NCBI GenBank assembly: GCA_038040485.1
Contig: JBBPIE010000012.1
Span: 108,804 to 172,803, forward strand
Source: Onstottus_B arcticum
GTDB taxonomy: Bacteria; Acidobacteriota; Blastocatellia; UBA7656
DNA: 64,000 nucleotides
Reading direction: 5' to 3'
The translations under genes and the position numbers were made by a program. The notes beneath the pieces were generated by a model. That model saw nothing but the letters and a program-made list of their open reading frames with translations. It did no database searches and was not told where the DNA came from. The first letter of the stretch is position 1; each line of letters begins with the position of its first letter. Below are positions 43,067-51,963 of the stretch, piece by piece.

Positions 43067-46000
43067 ATGAGCAGAGCCCGTCATCTCTTTACTGCATCGC
43101 TTCTGACTATTGCACTTATCTTCACTGGAATAGTTGCTTTCAATGACTACACCGTCACTCACGCTGCTCCATCCATCGCAATCGCAAGTGATGGCAACGA
43201 CTCATCGAATCGCGCCTTCGGTTTGAACTCTCATCCGCCGCACGCACAGAACCAACAATCTGCTAACGGCCTCTGGGAGGAGCTTGATCGCGAGCGGCTC
43301 GGTTTGCAATTGGCGCCGGGAGTGCCGGAACAGTCGCGGATGTTCCGGCTCGATGGTGCGGCGCTTGCGGAACTGCTGAAGCGCGCGCCGAGTGAGAAAA
43401 ACCGGGATGGCGGAGAGTCGGCTGTTCTGCTGACGTTGCCTTTCCCTGACGGCGCGTTCACGCGTTTTAGAATCGAAGAGTCGTCAGTGCTCGCGACGGA
43501 CTTGGCCGAGCTGTATCCGGAGATCAGAAGTTATCGCGGGCAGGGAATCGACGACCCGGCGTTGACGATGCGTTGCGACCTGACGCCCCAGGGGTTCCAT
43601 GCGTCGATGCTCCTAGGCGATCAGATCATCAATCTGCACCCGGCCGGCGCCGGGGATGCTTCGATCTATGTCAGCTATTTTGGCAGCGACATCCAGAACA
43701 GCGAGGCTCAATGTCTGGTAAAAGAGATACACTCGATTAATCCAGGAGACTCGCGGACGGCTGCGCCGCAAACAGCCGTCGGTCCGTCGCTGCGCAACTA
43801 TCGCATAGCCATCGCTGCCGACTGGGAGTATTGCAACCAGTACGGCGCCGGCACCACCGCCGGCACGATAGCCTCGATCAACACGTGGCTCAATGCCGCG
43901 AACCTGATCTACGAGCGCGAGTTTGCCATCCACTTCAACCTCGTCAACGACACCGACGTAATCTACTCGACCGATCGCGGGTTTACGGCGGCGACCGACC
44001 CTTACGACAACACCAATGTGTCGACGATGCTGAATCAAGTCCGGCCCAACCTGAGCACAAACGTCGGTCAGGCCAACTATGACATTGGGCATGTCTTTGG
44101 CCAAATCGGCGGGACGGGTGGCTCGGGTATCGCCTTCGTCGGCGTCGTATGCAGCGGCTCAGACATTAAGGGTGGCGGCGCGACGCTTGTCGGCGGCACA
44201 GTTGGCAACAGCACTGCGCTTGGCGTTTGGGTGCACGAACTCGGACACCAATCCGGAGCCAGTCACAGCTTCAATGGCACCCTTGGCAATTGCGGCGGCG
44301 GCAACAGGAGCTCCGCTACCTCCTGGGAGTCGGGAGGCGGTCAGACGATCATGTCTTACGCGGCCACCTGCCTCGGGGACAACATCACCAACACTCCGGT
44401 AATGCGCTTCCACGCTGGTAGCTACACCCAGATAACCAACTACATGACCGCCTCGACCGGCTCGACGTGCGCGGCGCTGACGTCGACAGGCAACAACGCG
44501 CCAACCGTGAACGGCGGGCCCGACCTTACAATTCCAAAGAGCACGCCTTTCACGCTTACCGCTTCCGGAAGCGACGCCGACGCGGCCGACTTGCCCAATC
44601 TCACTTATGCATGGGACCAAGTTGATTCGGGAGGCTCGGCCTATCCGCAGAACGGCACGAGCGCCTCGTACAACGACGCCGCCGATCCCGCGACGTCGAC
44701 TCGCCCGATCTTCCGGCCGTTCAGTCCGTCGGCCTCGAACTCGCGCACGTTTCCGAGCCTTACTTACATTCGTAACAATCTCAACGATCCGCCGGATGTC
44801 GTGAGCGGTCTTCAAACAGCGGAGGAGCTGCCGCGCATCGGGCGCTCGCTCAATTTCCGCGTTACGATCCGCGACAACCGCGCGAGCGGAGGAGGCGTCA
44901 ATGAAGACTCGGTGTTGCTGACAGTGAGCGGCACTTCCGGGCCGTTTCTTGTGACCGCGCCCAACACTGCGGTGACTTGGACCGGCGGCACGACACCGGC
45001 TGTCACCTGGAGCGTCAACAACACAAACGCCGCGCCGGTGAGCTGCGCCAACGTCAAGATCTCGCTCTCGACCGATAGCGGATCGACTTTTCCCAACACG
45101 CTCCTCGCATCCACGCCTAACGATGGCAGCGAGCCGATAACCGTTCCGGGCATAAGTTCTACGACAGCGCGGATCAAGGTCGAAGCGGTCGGCAACATCT
45201 TCTTCGACATGTCCGACACCAATTTCACAATAAACGGATCCTGCCCGGCGATTACGCTCAGCCCGACGACGATTGCGGACGGCACCGTCAACTCGTCCTA
45301 CAGTCAAACTATCACTGCATCCGGCGGCACTGCGGCCTACACATATAGTCTCAGCGTCGGCGCATTGCCCAACGGTTTGACGCTTTCTTCGGCGGGCGTC
45401 ATCTCGGGCACACCGACACAGGGAGGGAGCTTCAACATGACGGTCAAAGCAACGGATGCGAGCCTTTGCACGGGCACGCGTGCGTACATCCTCACGATCA
45501 ATTGCCAGGCGATCACGCTGACCCCGGCTTCGCTGGCGGCTGGCTCGATGGGGACGTCCTACAGTCAGGCGCTGACCGCGACGGGCGGCACACCTGGATA
45601 TGCTTTTAGCGTTACATCGGGAACCCTGCCCGGCGGCGTGACTCTATCCGGCGGCGGCGTTCTCAGCGGAACACCAACCACGCAGGGGACATTCAACTTC
45701 ACGGTCACCGCGAACGATGCCGGCAGTTGTGCGGGCAACCGGGGCTATACGCTGACGATCAATAGCCCGTCGGCCATCAGCTTAATTTCATTCACCGCCA
45801 GTACCTTCGACCATAGCACGTTGCTGGAATGGCAGACCGGATTCGAAGCTGACAACCTGGGCTTCAATGTTTATAGAGACGACGGCAACGGGCGCAGGCT
45901 GGTCAATCAGCAACTCGTCGCCGGTTCGGCGCTGACTGCCGGCTCCGCGTTGAGCGCGGGTCAGTCGTATGCCTGGTGGGACAAGGGAGTCGCGGATTGC

Positions 46001-48271
46001 GGATTGGGGATTGCGGATTGTAAGAATACCGGCTATTGGCTGGAGGACGTCGATCTCAAAGGCACGTCGACCTGGCACGGGCCGTTCCTTGCTAAGCCCA
46101 CTGATGGAGCTACAGTCGCGCGCACTCAAGCGGCGACGTTGAGCAAGCTTGCCGGCCCGGAAGCAACGGGAGACGCGACAAGGGTAGTAGAGGCGGTCGC
46201 TCCGTTGACTGGTCATTCAACAGAGCAAAGCCGAGTGCAATCCTTGCTCGCCGCCGAATCGGCGGTGAAGATCTTCGTCAAGCGCGAAGGCTGGTATCGC
46301 ATCTCGCAAGTTGAACTCGTCGCCGCCGGGTTGGCCAAGGACGCAGATCCGGAACGGCTGCAACTCTTTGCCGACGGGCTCGAGCTGCCGATCATTGTCT
46401 CAGCCGGCAAGAACGGGCGTTTTGACGAGACGGCATTCATAGAATTCTATGGCGTCGGCATCGACACGCCTTCGAGCGATGCGCGCGCTTACTGGCTTGT
46501 TGCGGGCCGGCAAGCAGGCAAGCGCGTCATCAAGGAAGCCGGCCAGGGAATCGTTTCAGTCGCGGCTTCATACACGCAAACGGTCGAGCGCAAAGAGCGA
46601 ACAATCTATTTCGCCGCGCTCAAAAACGGCGAGCGAGAGAACTTCTTCGGCGCGGTCATCGCGGGCCAGCTGGTCGAACAGTCAATCAACTTGTCTCACG
46701 TCGCTCGGAGCGCGGAACCGGCGGTTGTCGTCGTCAGTTTGCAGGGCGTGACAAAAGTCCCGCATCGCGTGCGTGTCGAGATCAACGACTCGGACGCAGG
46801 TTATCTCACATTCGACGGACAGGCTCTGGGCGTGCAGGCGTTCACGATTGGACACGAATTACTTCGCGAAGGCGCAAACGTCATTCGCCTCACCGCGCAA
46901 AACGGAGCGAGCGATGTGAGCCTTGTCGACAGGATTCGCGTTTCTTATCAACATGCTTTCGCCTGCGACGAGGACTCATTGAAGCTCACTGCGAACGGCG
47001 GAGAGCAGGTGACGTTGCGCGGTTTTACAACTCCCAATGTGCGGGTGTTTGACGTGACCGAGCCCGACAGCGTGAAGGAGTTGCTCGGCGTCATCGAAGC
47101 GGATGAGAGCGGCGGTTTCGCAATTACAGTGTCGCCGCTGGAGAAGGGCGCGCGTACCTTGATCGCGCTGACCGACGAGCAGGCTAAGGCGCCCATCAGC
47201 ATCGCTGCCGATCGAGCGTCCGGGTGGCGCGGTGCGAATCAATCCGCAGACATCGTCATAGTCACGCGCGGCGAGTTCTTTCCCGTGCTCGAGTCCTTGA
47301 AGGCGCTTCGTCAGCGCCAGGGCTACGTCGTCGCATTGGTTGACATTGAAGACGTGTATGACGAGTTCAACTTCGGAAACAAATCATCGCAGGCGATCAA
47401 GGACTTCCTCGGTTTTGCGGTGGCTCACTGGAAACTGGCGCCGCAATTCGTCCTGTTGGCGGCCGATGCTTCGTATGACCCGAAAGACCATCTCGGCCTG
47501 GGTGACAATGACCTCGTGCCGACAGCGCTTGTCGACACTGAGTACCTGGAAACGGCATCGGATGAGTGGCTGGCTGACTTTGACAACGACGGGCTGGCGG
47601 AGCTCGCAATCGGGCGGTTGCCGGTGCGCACCGCGAATGAAGCTTTGATGATGGCGGCAAAAATAATCGCGTACGAGAAATCTCGGCCCTCGCAGGAAGT
47701 GCTGCTGGTCTCGGATAAGAACGATGGCTACGATTTCGAGACCGCAAGCAGCCGGTTGATGCGATTGCTGCCCGCGAGTCTGCGAGTCAGCCGGGTAGAT
47801 CGCGCGCGGACAACTCCGGAGGTTGCGAAGGCCAATCTGCTTGAGGCGATCAATCGAGGTCAGAAGATCGTGAACTACCTCGGACACGGGTCGGTCGACT
47901 TGTGGAGCGGGAGCTTGCTGACCATCTCGGACGCTCAAGCACTGCCGAACAACGGACGGCTGCCGGTGTTTGTGATGATGACTTGCTTAAACGGTTACTT
48001 CCAGAATGCCGCGACGGACTCGCTCGGCGAAGCATTGATGAAGGCACCGGGAGGCGCCGTTGCAGTTTGGGCATCAACGGGAATGACAACGCCAGCCGAT
48101 CAATCAAGGATAAACGAAGAGCTGTACCGCCTGATCTTCGCCGGCGCTTCCTTGAAAGGCCGGCCGTTGACTCTCGGTGAAGCGACCACCAGAGCAAAAG
48201 CCAGCGTCATGAACTGGGACGTTCGGCGGACGTGGGTGCTACTAGGTGATCCGGCGATGGTGCTCAGGTAG
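43067..48271 (+). CDS. Giant secreted double protease: M12B-like metallopeptidase plus C25-type peptidase module
   Basis: 1734 residues from ATG 43067 (GGAG 7-9 nt upstream). A signal peptide (ARHLFTASLLTIALIFTGIV) is followed by a pro-region (SRMFRLDGAALAELL...LTLPFPDGAFTRFRIEES). About residues 240-470 form a reprolysin-like zinc peptidase with HELGHQSGASH near 390 and IMSY nearby. Two Ig-like putative-Ig (He_PIG) repeats follow at about 725-900 (LPNGLTLSSAGVISGTPT type). Then comes the same 850-residue C-terminal part as the giant protein at 19.8-27.1 kb, including a heptamer-repeat-derived GVADCGLGIADC peptide near 975-985. The C25 domain has NYLGHGS (His near 1606) and MMTCLNGYF (Cys near 1639). 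No T9SS tail. Probably a secreted multi-protease; autoactivation is plausible but inferred. Confidence 0.85.
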   Translation: MSRARHLFTASLLTIALIFTGIVAFNDYTVTHAAPSIAIASDGNDSSNRAFGLNSHPPHAQNQQSANGLWEELDRERLGLQLAPGVPEQSRMFRLDGAALAELLKRAPSEKNRDGGESAVLLTLPFPDGAFTRFRIEESSVLATDLAELYPEIRSYRGQGIDDPALTMRCDLTPQGFHASMLLGDQIINLHPAGAGDASIYVSYFGSDIQNSEAQCLVKEIHSINPGDSRTAAPQTAVGPSLRNYRIAIAADWEYCNQYGAGTTAGTIASINTWLNAANLIYEREFAIHFNLVNDTDVIYSTDRGFTAATDPYDNTNVSTMLNQVRPNLSTNVGQANYDIGHVFGQIGGTGGSGIAFVGVVCSGSDIKGGGATLVGGTVGNSTALGVWVHELGHQSGASHSFNGTLGNCGGGNRSSATSWESGGGQTIMSYAATCLGDNITNTPVMRFHAGSYTQITNYMTASTGSTCAALTSTGNNAPTVNGGPDLTIPKSTPFTLTASGSDADAADLPNLTYAWDQVDSGGSAYPQNGTSASYNDAADPATSTRPIFRPFSPSASNSRTFPSLTYIRNNLNDPPDVVSGLQTAEELPRIGRSLNFRVTIRDNRASGGGVNEDSVLLTVSGTSGPFLVTAPNTAVTWTGGTTPAVTWSVNNTNAAPVSCANVKISLSTDSGSTFPNTLLASTPNDGSEPITVPGISSTTARIKVEAVGNIFFDMSDTNFTINGSCPAITLSPTTIADGTVNSSYSQTITASGGTAAYTYSLSVGALPNGLTLSSAGVISGTPTQGGSFNMTVKATDASLCTGTRAYILTINCQAITLTPASLAAGSMGTSYSQALTATGGTPGYAFSVTSGTLPGGVTLSGGGVLSGTPTTQGTFNFTVTANDAGSCAGNRGYTLTINSPSAISLISFTASTFDHSTLLEWQTGFEADNLGFNVYRDDGNGRRLVNQQLVAGSALTAGSALSAGQSYAWWDKGVADCGLGIADCKNTGYWLEDVDLKGTSTWHGPFLAKPTDGATVARTQAATLSKLAGPEATGDATRVVEAVAPLTGHSTEQSRVQSLLAAESAVKIFVKREGWYRISQVELVAAGLAKDADPERLQLFADGLELPIIVSAGKNGRFDETAFIEFYGVGIDTPSSDARAYWLVAGRQAGKRVIKEAGQGIVSVAASYTQTVERKERTIYFAALKNGERENFFGAVIAGQLVEQSINLSHVARSAEPAVVVVSLQGVTKVPHRVRVEINDSDAGYLTFDGQALGVQAFTIGHELLREGANVIRLTAQNGASDVSLVDRIRVSYQHAFACDEDSLKLTANGGEQVTLRGFTTPNVRVFDVTEPDSVKELLGVIEADESGGFAITVSPLEKGARTLIALTDEQAKAPISIAADRASGWRGANQSADIVIVTRGEFFPVLESLKALRQRQGYVVALVDIEDVYDEFNFGNKSSQAIKDFLGFAVAHWKLAPQFVLLAADASYDPKDHLGLGDNDLVPTALVDTEYLETASDEWLADFDNDGLAELAIGRLPVRTANEALMMAAKIIAYEKSRPSQEVLLVSDKNDGYDFETASSRLMRLLPASLRVSRVDRARTTPEVAKANLLEAINRGQKIVNYLGHGSVDLWSGSLLTISDAQALPNNGRLPVFVMMTCLNGYFQNAATDSLGEALMKAPGGAVAVWASTGMTTPADQSRINEELYRLIFAGASLKGRPLTLGEATTRAKASVMNWDVRRTWVLLGDPAMVLR
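45990..46022. repeat. Heptamer repeat (GGATTGC unit), single arm, inside the double protease gene
   Basis: Four GGATTGC-type units, one of them GGATTGG, encode VADCGLGIADC in frame between AWWDKG and CKNTGYWLEDVDLKG. It occupies the same protein position as the 22072-22112 insertion in the other giant gene and has no opposite arm. Confidence 0.85.
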
Positions 48272-48286
48272 AGCCATTGTGTCGTT

Positions 48287-49213
48287 TCATAACGGCGACT
48301 TCTTTGGGCTTCGGCCTGTATGATCTTCGAGCCGACTCAACAGCTTGGCCTCAAGCTCACTGAAGCTCTCGTATTCCGGACAATTGAAGTGCGCAAGATC
48401 AAAGTGAACCCGAGTGCCAGCCTTGCAGTACAGCATTGGTCGTCTTCCGAGCGTGTGCGCCACGCCAACCTCGTAGTAGACGCTAGGTCGCTCGCCCGTC
48501 AAGTCAGCAATTAGGAACTCTGAACTCTTAATTTCGTCGACGATCCGTTGGGTAATCACCTCTGCGTGTTCGATGTCGTCTGACCGCAGAGCAGCCACGC
48601 CGAATGCAGCAAAGCAGCGTTTGATCGTGTTGCTCAAGTCAATGAGTGCCGGATTGTTCCTTTCCATCCACATCATGATAAATGCTGTGTTCGGCCTATA
48701 ACCTGTAGCGACCGATTTTGGCGGGATGAGCGCGAACTCGGATGATCCCGCCGCGTGCGGGTCCAAGAGCTCGAGTCGATCGTTGAGCGACGCCGCCCAG
48801 TATTCGAAGACTTGAGCGGCCTCAAGCAGCTCGAGTGGTTCATCGCTGGACTCGCCCCCCGGCTGCACGCCCAAGACTACATCTTCATCGTGAAGGACAC
48901 TGGGATCCCAATGCTGAAAACGATGGAATTTGAGCGCGGCACGCATGCCCTTAATCGCACGACCGGCCTCGCGGGCGTCTATTTCCGACAGCAGCGCGGA
49001 CCGGCGTATCGCGGGACCCAACGACGTCGCGAAGTCCGCCAGGCCAGCGATGATCTCGAGAGCGTCGGCTCGCAAGTCAGATGGCAAAATTGACCAGGCG
49101 TTGTTGCCGACTTGGAGGGCCACTCTACTTGAGGCCTCGCCGAAAAACCGAGCCGCAGATGCTCGCAGGACGCTGAATTGTCCCACTGGAGTGATCTTCG
49201 TTTCTTCAGTCAT
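48287..49213 (-). CDS. Unknown helical domain plus nucleoside deoxyribosyltransferase/TIR-like domain
   Basis: 308 residues from ATG 49213 (MTEETKITPVGQFSV). A start at 49276 is also in frame but would overlap the toxin gene by 26 nt. The N-terminal 190 residues are mainly helical with no recognised family. The C-terminal 120 residues (NTAFIMMWMERNNPALIDLS, ADLTGERPSVYYEVGVAHTLGRRPMLYC) resemble the nucleoside 2-deoxyribosyltransferase/TIR-like fold; the YYEVGVAH motif contains the conserved Glu. Such domains occur as NADases or nucleotide sensors in phage defence. Here it follows a ParE-type toxin-antitoxin pair on the same strand by 37 nt. A defence role is inferred. Confidence 0.65.
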   Translation of the reverse strand: MTEETKITPVGQFSVLRASAARFFGEASSRVALQVGNNAWSILPSDLRADALEIIAGLADFATSLGPAIRRSALLSEIDAREAGRAIKGMRAALKFHRFQHWDPSVLHDEDVVLGVQPGGESSDEPLELLEAAQVFEYWAASLNDRLELLDPHAAGSSEFALIPPKSVATGYRPNTAFIMMWMERNNPALIDLSNTIKRCFAAFGVAALRSDDIEHAEVITQRIVDEIKSSEFLIADLTGERPSVYYEVGVAHTLGRRPMLYCKAGTRVHFDLAHFNCPEYESFSELEAKLLSRLEDHTGRSPKKSPL

Positions 49214-49250
49214 GGGAGTGACGTTGTCCTCGGGAAATGTCCGCCGAACT

Positions 49251-49562
49251 CTACAAAGAGGACAACCACCGATCAAAATCCCGCGCGCCGTGGATGAAGG
49301 CTAAGATTCGCACTTCACTCGGCAGAACTTCATAGATCATTCGGTAGCTGTAGACGAAGACCTCACGAATCGACCGATCGCGTAACTCCGGAACAACGCG
49401 ACCACGCTCGGAGAAGATAGCAAGGGACGCTGCGAGACCAAGCACAACGTCGAGCACTTTCTCCGCAGCCTCCGGCGAGTCCTCCGCTATGTATTCGAGT
49501 ACCTCGTCCAGCCCGTCCCGAGCAAGAGCAGTCCAGACTATGGTTCGCGTCCGACTTGCCAT
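49251..49562 (-). CDS. ParE/RelE-family toxin
   Basis: 103 residues with the family plan: N-terminal RTRTIVWTALARDGLDEVLEYIAEDSPEAAEKVLD, then ERGRVVPELRDRSIREVFVYSYRMIYEVLPSEVRILAFIHGARDF. The VPE, R...I and YRMIYEV strands match the ParE branch of the RelE/ParE superfamily, which inhibits gyrase or translation. The gene overlaps its antitoxin by 25 nt. All expected core strands are present, so it is likely functional. Confidence 0.88.
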   Translation of the reverse strand: MASRTRTIVWTALARDGLDEVLEYIAEDSPEAAEKVLDVVLGLAASLAIFSERGRVVPELRDRSIREVFVYSYRMIYEVLPSEVRILAFIHGARDFDRWLSSL

Positions 49563-49735
49563 TTTAGACGCATCTCCTCGGCGACCGTCTCGTGCGGGAT
49601 TAGCCTGCCTGCTTCGGCATCCGCTCTCCCGCGCTCTACCATTTGAATAACGTACAAGTGGTACAGAACGTCATCGAGGCTGCAGTCATCGGGTAGGCCT
49701 TCGAGTAAGGATCGTACGGTTTCTTTAGCTTGCAC
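49538..49735 (-). CDS. Antitoxin partner of the ParE-type toxin
   Basis: A 65-residue acidic, helical protein (ETVRSLLEGLPDDCSLDDVLYHLYVIQMVERGRADAE...LIPHETVAEEMRLKWQ). The C-terminal residues LIPHETVAEEM are typical of antitoxins paired with ParE toxins of this type. It overlaps the toxin by 25 nt. It would neutralise the toxin and may autoregulate the operon, which could extend into the TIR-like gene. Confidence 0.8.
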   Translation of the reverse strand: MQAKETVRSLLEGLPDDCSLDDVLYHLYVIQMVERGRADAEAGRLIPHETVAEEMRLKWQVGREP

Positions 49736-49828
49736 GGGTGGAAGAATAGCACAGGTCGTCCGGTGCAGGTGAATAAGCCGGCGTGATTTAATGAAAGTCT
49801 TCTGTCATACAGCAAGCGCGCGGACTGA

Positions 49829-50917
49829 TCATTCGCGAGATCGTTCAAGAAGCGACAGCGTTGCTTCGAAACGGTTTAGTGTTTTCATCGCTGCAAGTGC
49901 GCGATCAAGCGCAGGGTTGATGTAAGTCACGTAAACAGAATTCCCGGCTGCTGCTTGCGACGCGTAGGTCCCTATCGCCTTCAGCATTCGCTGCACCATC
50001 ATCAGCTCAAACTCGACTCGAAATGCCGTTACATCATCAAGCGGTTTTGTTGAGCGAGACTTCAGCTCGATGAAGTGCTCGACCATCGTAGCGACGATAT
50101 GCGGGTCGAGATCGGCGTACGGGTCGCCCGCAAGCGAAGCGACATCGTAGGAAGCCGGTCCCATCCGCGCGTCTTGATGATCGATGATGAACATCTTTCC
50201 GGCGTTCATCATCAAGTTCCGCGCATGGTAGTCGCGATGAGTCAGCACCCGCGGGCGCGCGGCCAGCTCCGAACACAGCGTCTTGAAATCCTGCTGTACC
50301 GCATTCGCCGTCACCGGATCCAGCTTCACATGAAGATATTTGTTGAAGTAGTTCGCGAAGAAGAATCCCAGTTCCCACCGAAGCTTCGCGTCGTCGAACG
50401 ACAGATGCGAGCAGATGGAATCGGCTCTTATAGCTGGTTCTGTGGCCTCTTGGATTCGAACTATGAGCTCGACGGCACGATGATAAGCACTGACGGCTTC
50501 GGCCTCTGAAGATTGGCGCAGCCAGTCTTGCAGCCGCGTGTCGCCAACGTCTTCGATCAACATTGCGCCGCTGCTTCCCGACACCGCGACGACTTGGGGG
50601 ACGGGGAGACCGGCTTCGAGGAAGAGCCGGGTCGCTTCGATGTGCGCGCAAGGATCGTTAGCGAACGTGAGCCGAGCTGATGGGTTGTCGGCTTCAAGCC
50701 TGGTTAGCCGAGCCAGGGCGCTTTCGGTTTCGTCGAAGCCCGAGGAGTAGATCGCGATGATTACGCTTGTGTCTCTTGCTCGCGCGCGGAAGTACTGGCG
50801 CGTTGAGGCGTCGCCGGTGACTCGTTCGATGGCCGTCTCTTCGAGAGAGGATGTCAGAAACGTGGCCGCGAACCTGGCGACGTTCGGGGACAAACCGGGT
50901 TCTATCGTTGAAGCCAT
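49829..50917 (-). CDS. amgK: Sugar kinase AmgK (aminoglycoside phosphotransferase fold)
   Basis: A 362-residue kinase-like protein: N-terminal beta-domain with GDASTRQYFRARA, hinge LIEDVGDTRLQDWL, and the catalytic loop LTHRDYHARNLMM with IDHQDARMGPASYDVASLAGDP. AmgK phosphorylates the anomeric position of N-acetylmuramic acid (and GlcNAc) in the MurNAc salvage path that feeds UDP-MurNAc synthesis. Its start is 2 nt after the MurU stop, and the pair AmgK/MurU is the usual arrangement. Supports cell-wall recycling together with nagZ at 17.4 kb. Confidence 0.85.
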   Translation of the reverse strand: MASTIEPGLSPNVARFAATFLTSSLEETAIERVTGDASTRQYFRARARDTSVIIAIYSSGFDETESALARLTRLEADNPSARLTFANDPCAHIEATRLFLEAGLPVPQVVAVSGSSGAMLIEDVGDTRLQDWLRQSSEAEAVSAYHRAVELIVRIQEATEPAIRADSICSHLSFDDAKLRWELGFFFANYFNKYLHVKLDPVTANAVQQDFKTLCSELAARPRVLTHRDYHARNLMMNAGKMFIIDHQDARMGPASYDVASLAGDPYADLDPHIVATMVEHFIELKSRSTKPLDDVTAFRVEFELMMVQRMLKAIGTYASQAAAGNSVYVTYINPALDRALAAMKTLNRFEATLSLLERSRE

Positions 50918-50919
50918 AT

Positions 50920-51909
50920 CTAGAAAGGAACGATGAGGTTGTCGCCAACCACCTCTCCGCGCTCAACTTCGCTAACCGCCTCGCGTCTGACGACGACGGC
51001 TCGTTCAATACCCGCCCCTTGCGGTATGCGCACACCATCGGCAACGACTGAATGCTTCACCACCGCATCGCGTTCGACCGTGACTCTGTCCCAGAGCACT
51101 GAGTCTTCCACAACAGCGCCCGCTCCGATAGAGCAGTGCTCACCTGCGACGAACGAGCGGTGCTCCTTGTGCATCAATAGCAAGCTTGCCTCGAAGTACC
51201 GCGCGAGCGTGCTCATCTCGTACCAATGTCCTTCCGCGATGTGAGCGATCACGGGCTCTCCGGCTTCAATCGCGCGCGGATAAACGTGCGAGGTCGAGTG
51301 CGAAAAGCGCGCGCGCGGAACATACTCGAAGATTCGCGGCGAGAGGACTTGAATCCCGGTGAACATCAGCGGCGGCGGCTCGGGCTGCGAGCCCGCGCCG
51401 GCTTCGACCGACGCGGATTCGGATGGCGGTTCGGGGAAGCCCGCGAAACGGCTGATCCAGCCGCGTTGGTCTATTTCCACAATGCTGAAGCGCTCGCGCG
51501 CGGCGTTGTCTTTCAACACGAGAGTTGCGATCGCGTGCTCGCGGCGATGCGCGTCGATCGCTGCGTTCAAGTTGATGTCAGTGACGATCTTCCCGTTGAT
51601 CACAACAAAATCGCCGCTGCTGAGTTGCTCGCGCACGCGATCGAGCGCGCCCGAGGTTCCGAGGATCTCTCGCTCAACCGAGTACTCGATCCGCACTCCA
51701 AGTTGCGAGCCGTCGCCAAGCGCTTTCTTGATCGACTCCGGTTGATGGTGCAGGTTGATGATGATGTCTCTGATTCCGTGTGAGGCAAGGTATTCGACCG
51801 AGTAGGCGATCAACGGCCGATTGTGAAACGGGATTGCCGGTTTGCTGCGGTCTTCGGTCAGCGGCCACAACCTGGTACCGAAACCCGCTGCAAGAATAAA
51901 TGCCTTCAT
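50920..51909 (-). CDS. murU: Nucleotidyltransferase MurU-like (MurNAc-1-phosphate uridylyltransferase type)
   Basis: A 329-residue sugar nucleotidyltransferase. It starts MKAFILAAGFGTRLWPLTEDRSKPAIPF, the GxGTRL/SKP signature, then LLGTSGAL-type region (EILGTSGALDR) and FVVINGKIVTD. The C-terminal part (about 240-329) has hexapeptide-type turns (SIGAGAVVEDSVLWDRVTV, DGVRIPQGAG) longer than Pseudomonas MurU, suggesting a lobed left-handed beta-helix tail. The following gene is AmgK, so transfer of UMP to MurNAc-1-phosphate is likely. ATG 51909 is preferred over 51963 because the N-terminal motif begins there; no strong Shine-Dalgarno site. Confidence 0.82.
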   Translation of the reverse strand: MKAFILAAGFGTRLWPLTEDRSKPAIPFHNRPLIAYSVEYLASHGIRDIIINLHHQPESIKKALGDGSQLGVRIEYSVEREILGTSGALDRVREQLSSGDFVVINGKIVTDINLNAAIDAHRREHAIATLVLKDNAARERFSIVEIDQRGWISRFAGFPEPPSESASVEAGAGSQPEPPPLMFTGIQVLSPRIFEYVPRARFSHSTSHVYPRAIEAGEPVIAHIAEGHWYEMSTLARYFEASLLLMHKEHRSFVAGEHCSIGAGAVVEDSVLWDRVTVERDAVVKHSVVADGVRIPQGAGIERAVVVRREAVSEVERGEVVGDNLIVPF

Positions 51910-51963
51910 AGATTCGAGGCTGGAGGTTGGGAGTGGAGCATGGCTGCGCGGCGTCCAGTGCAA

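Noticed and set aside
44159..45307. 382-codon minus-strand open frame opposite the double protease
   Set aside because: Rich in Arg/Val shadow codons and opposite well-conserved peptidase and Ig-like domains.
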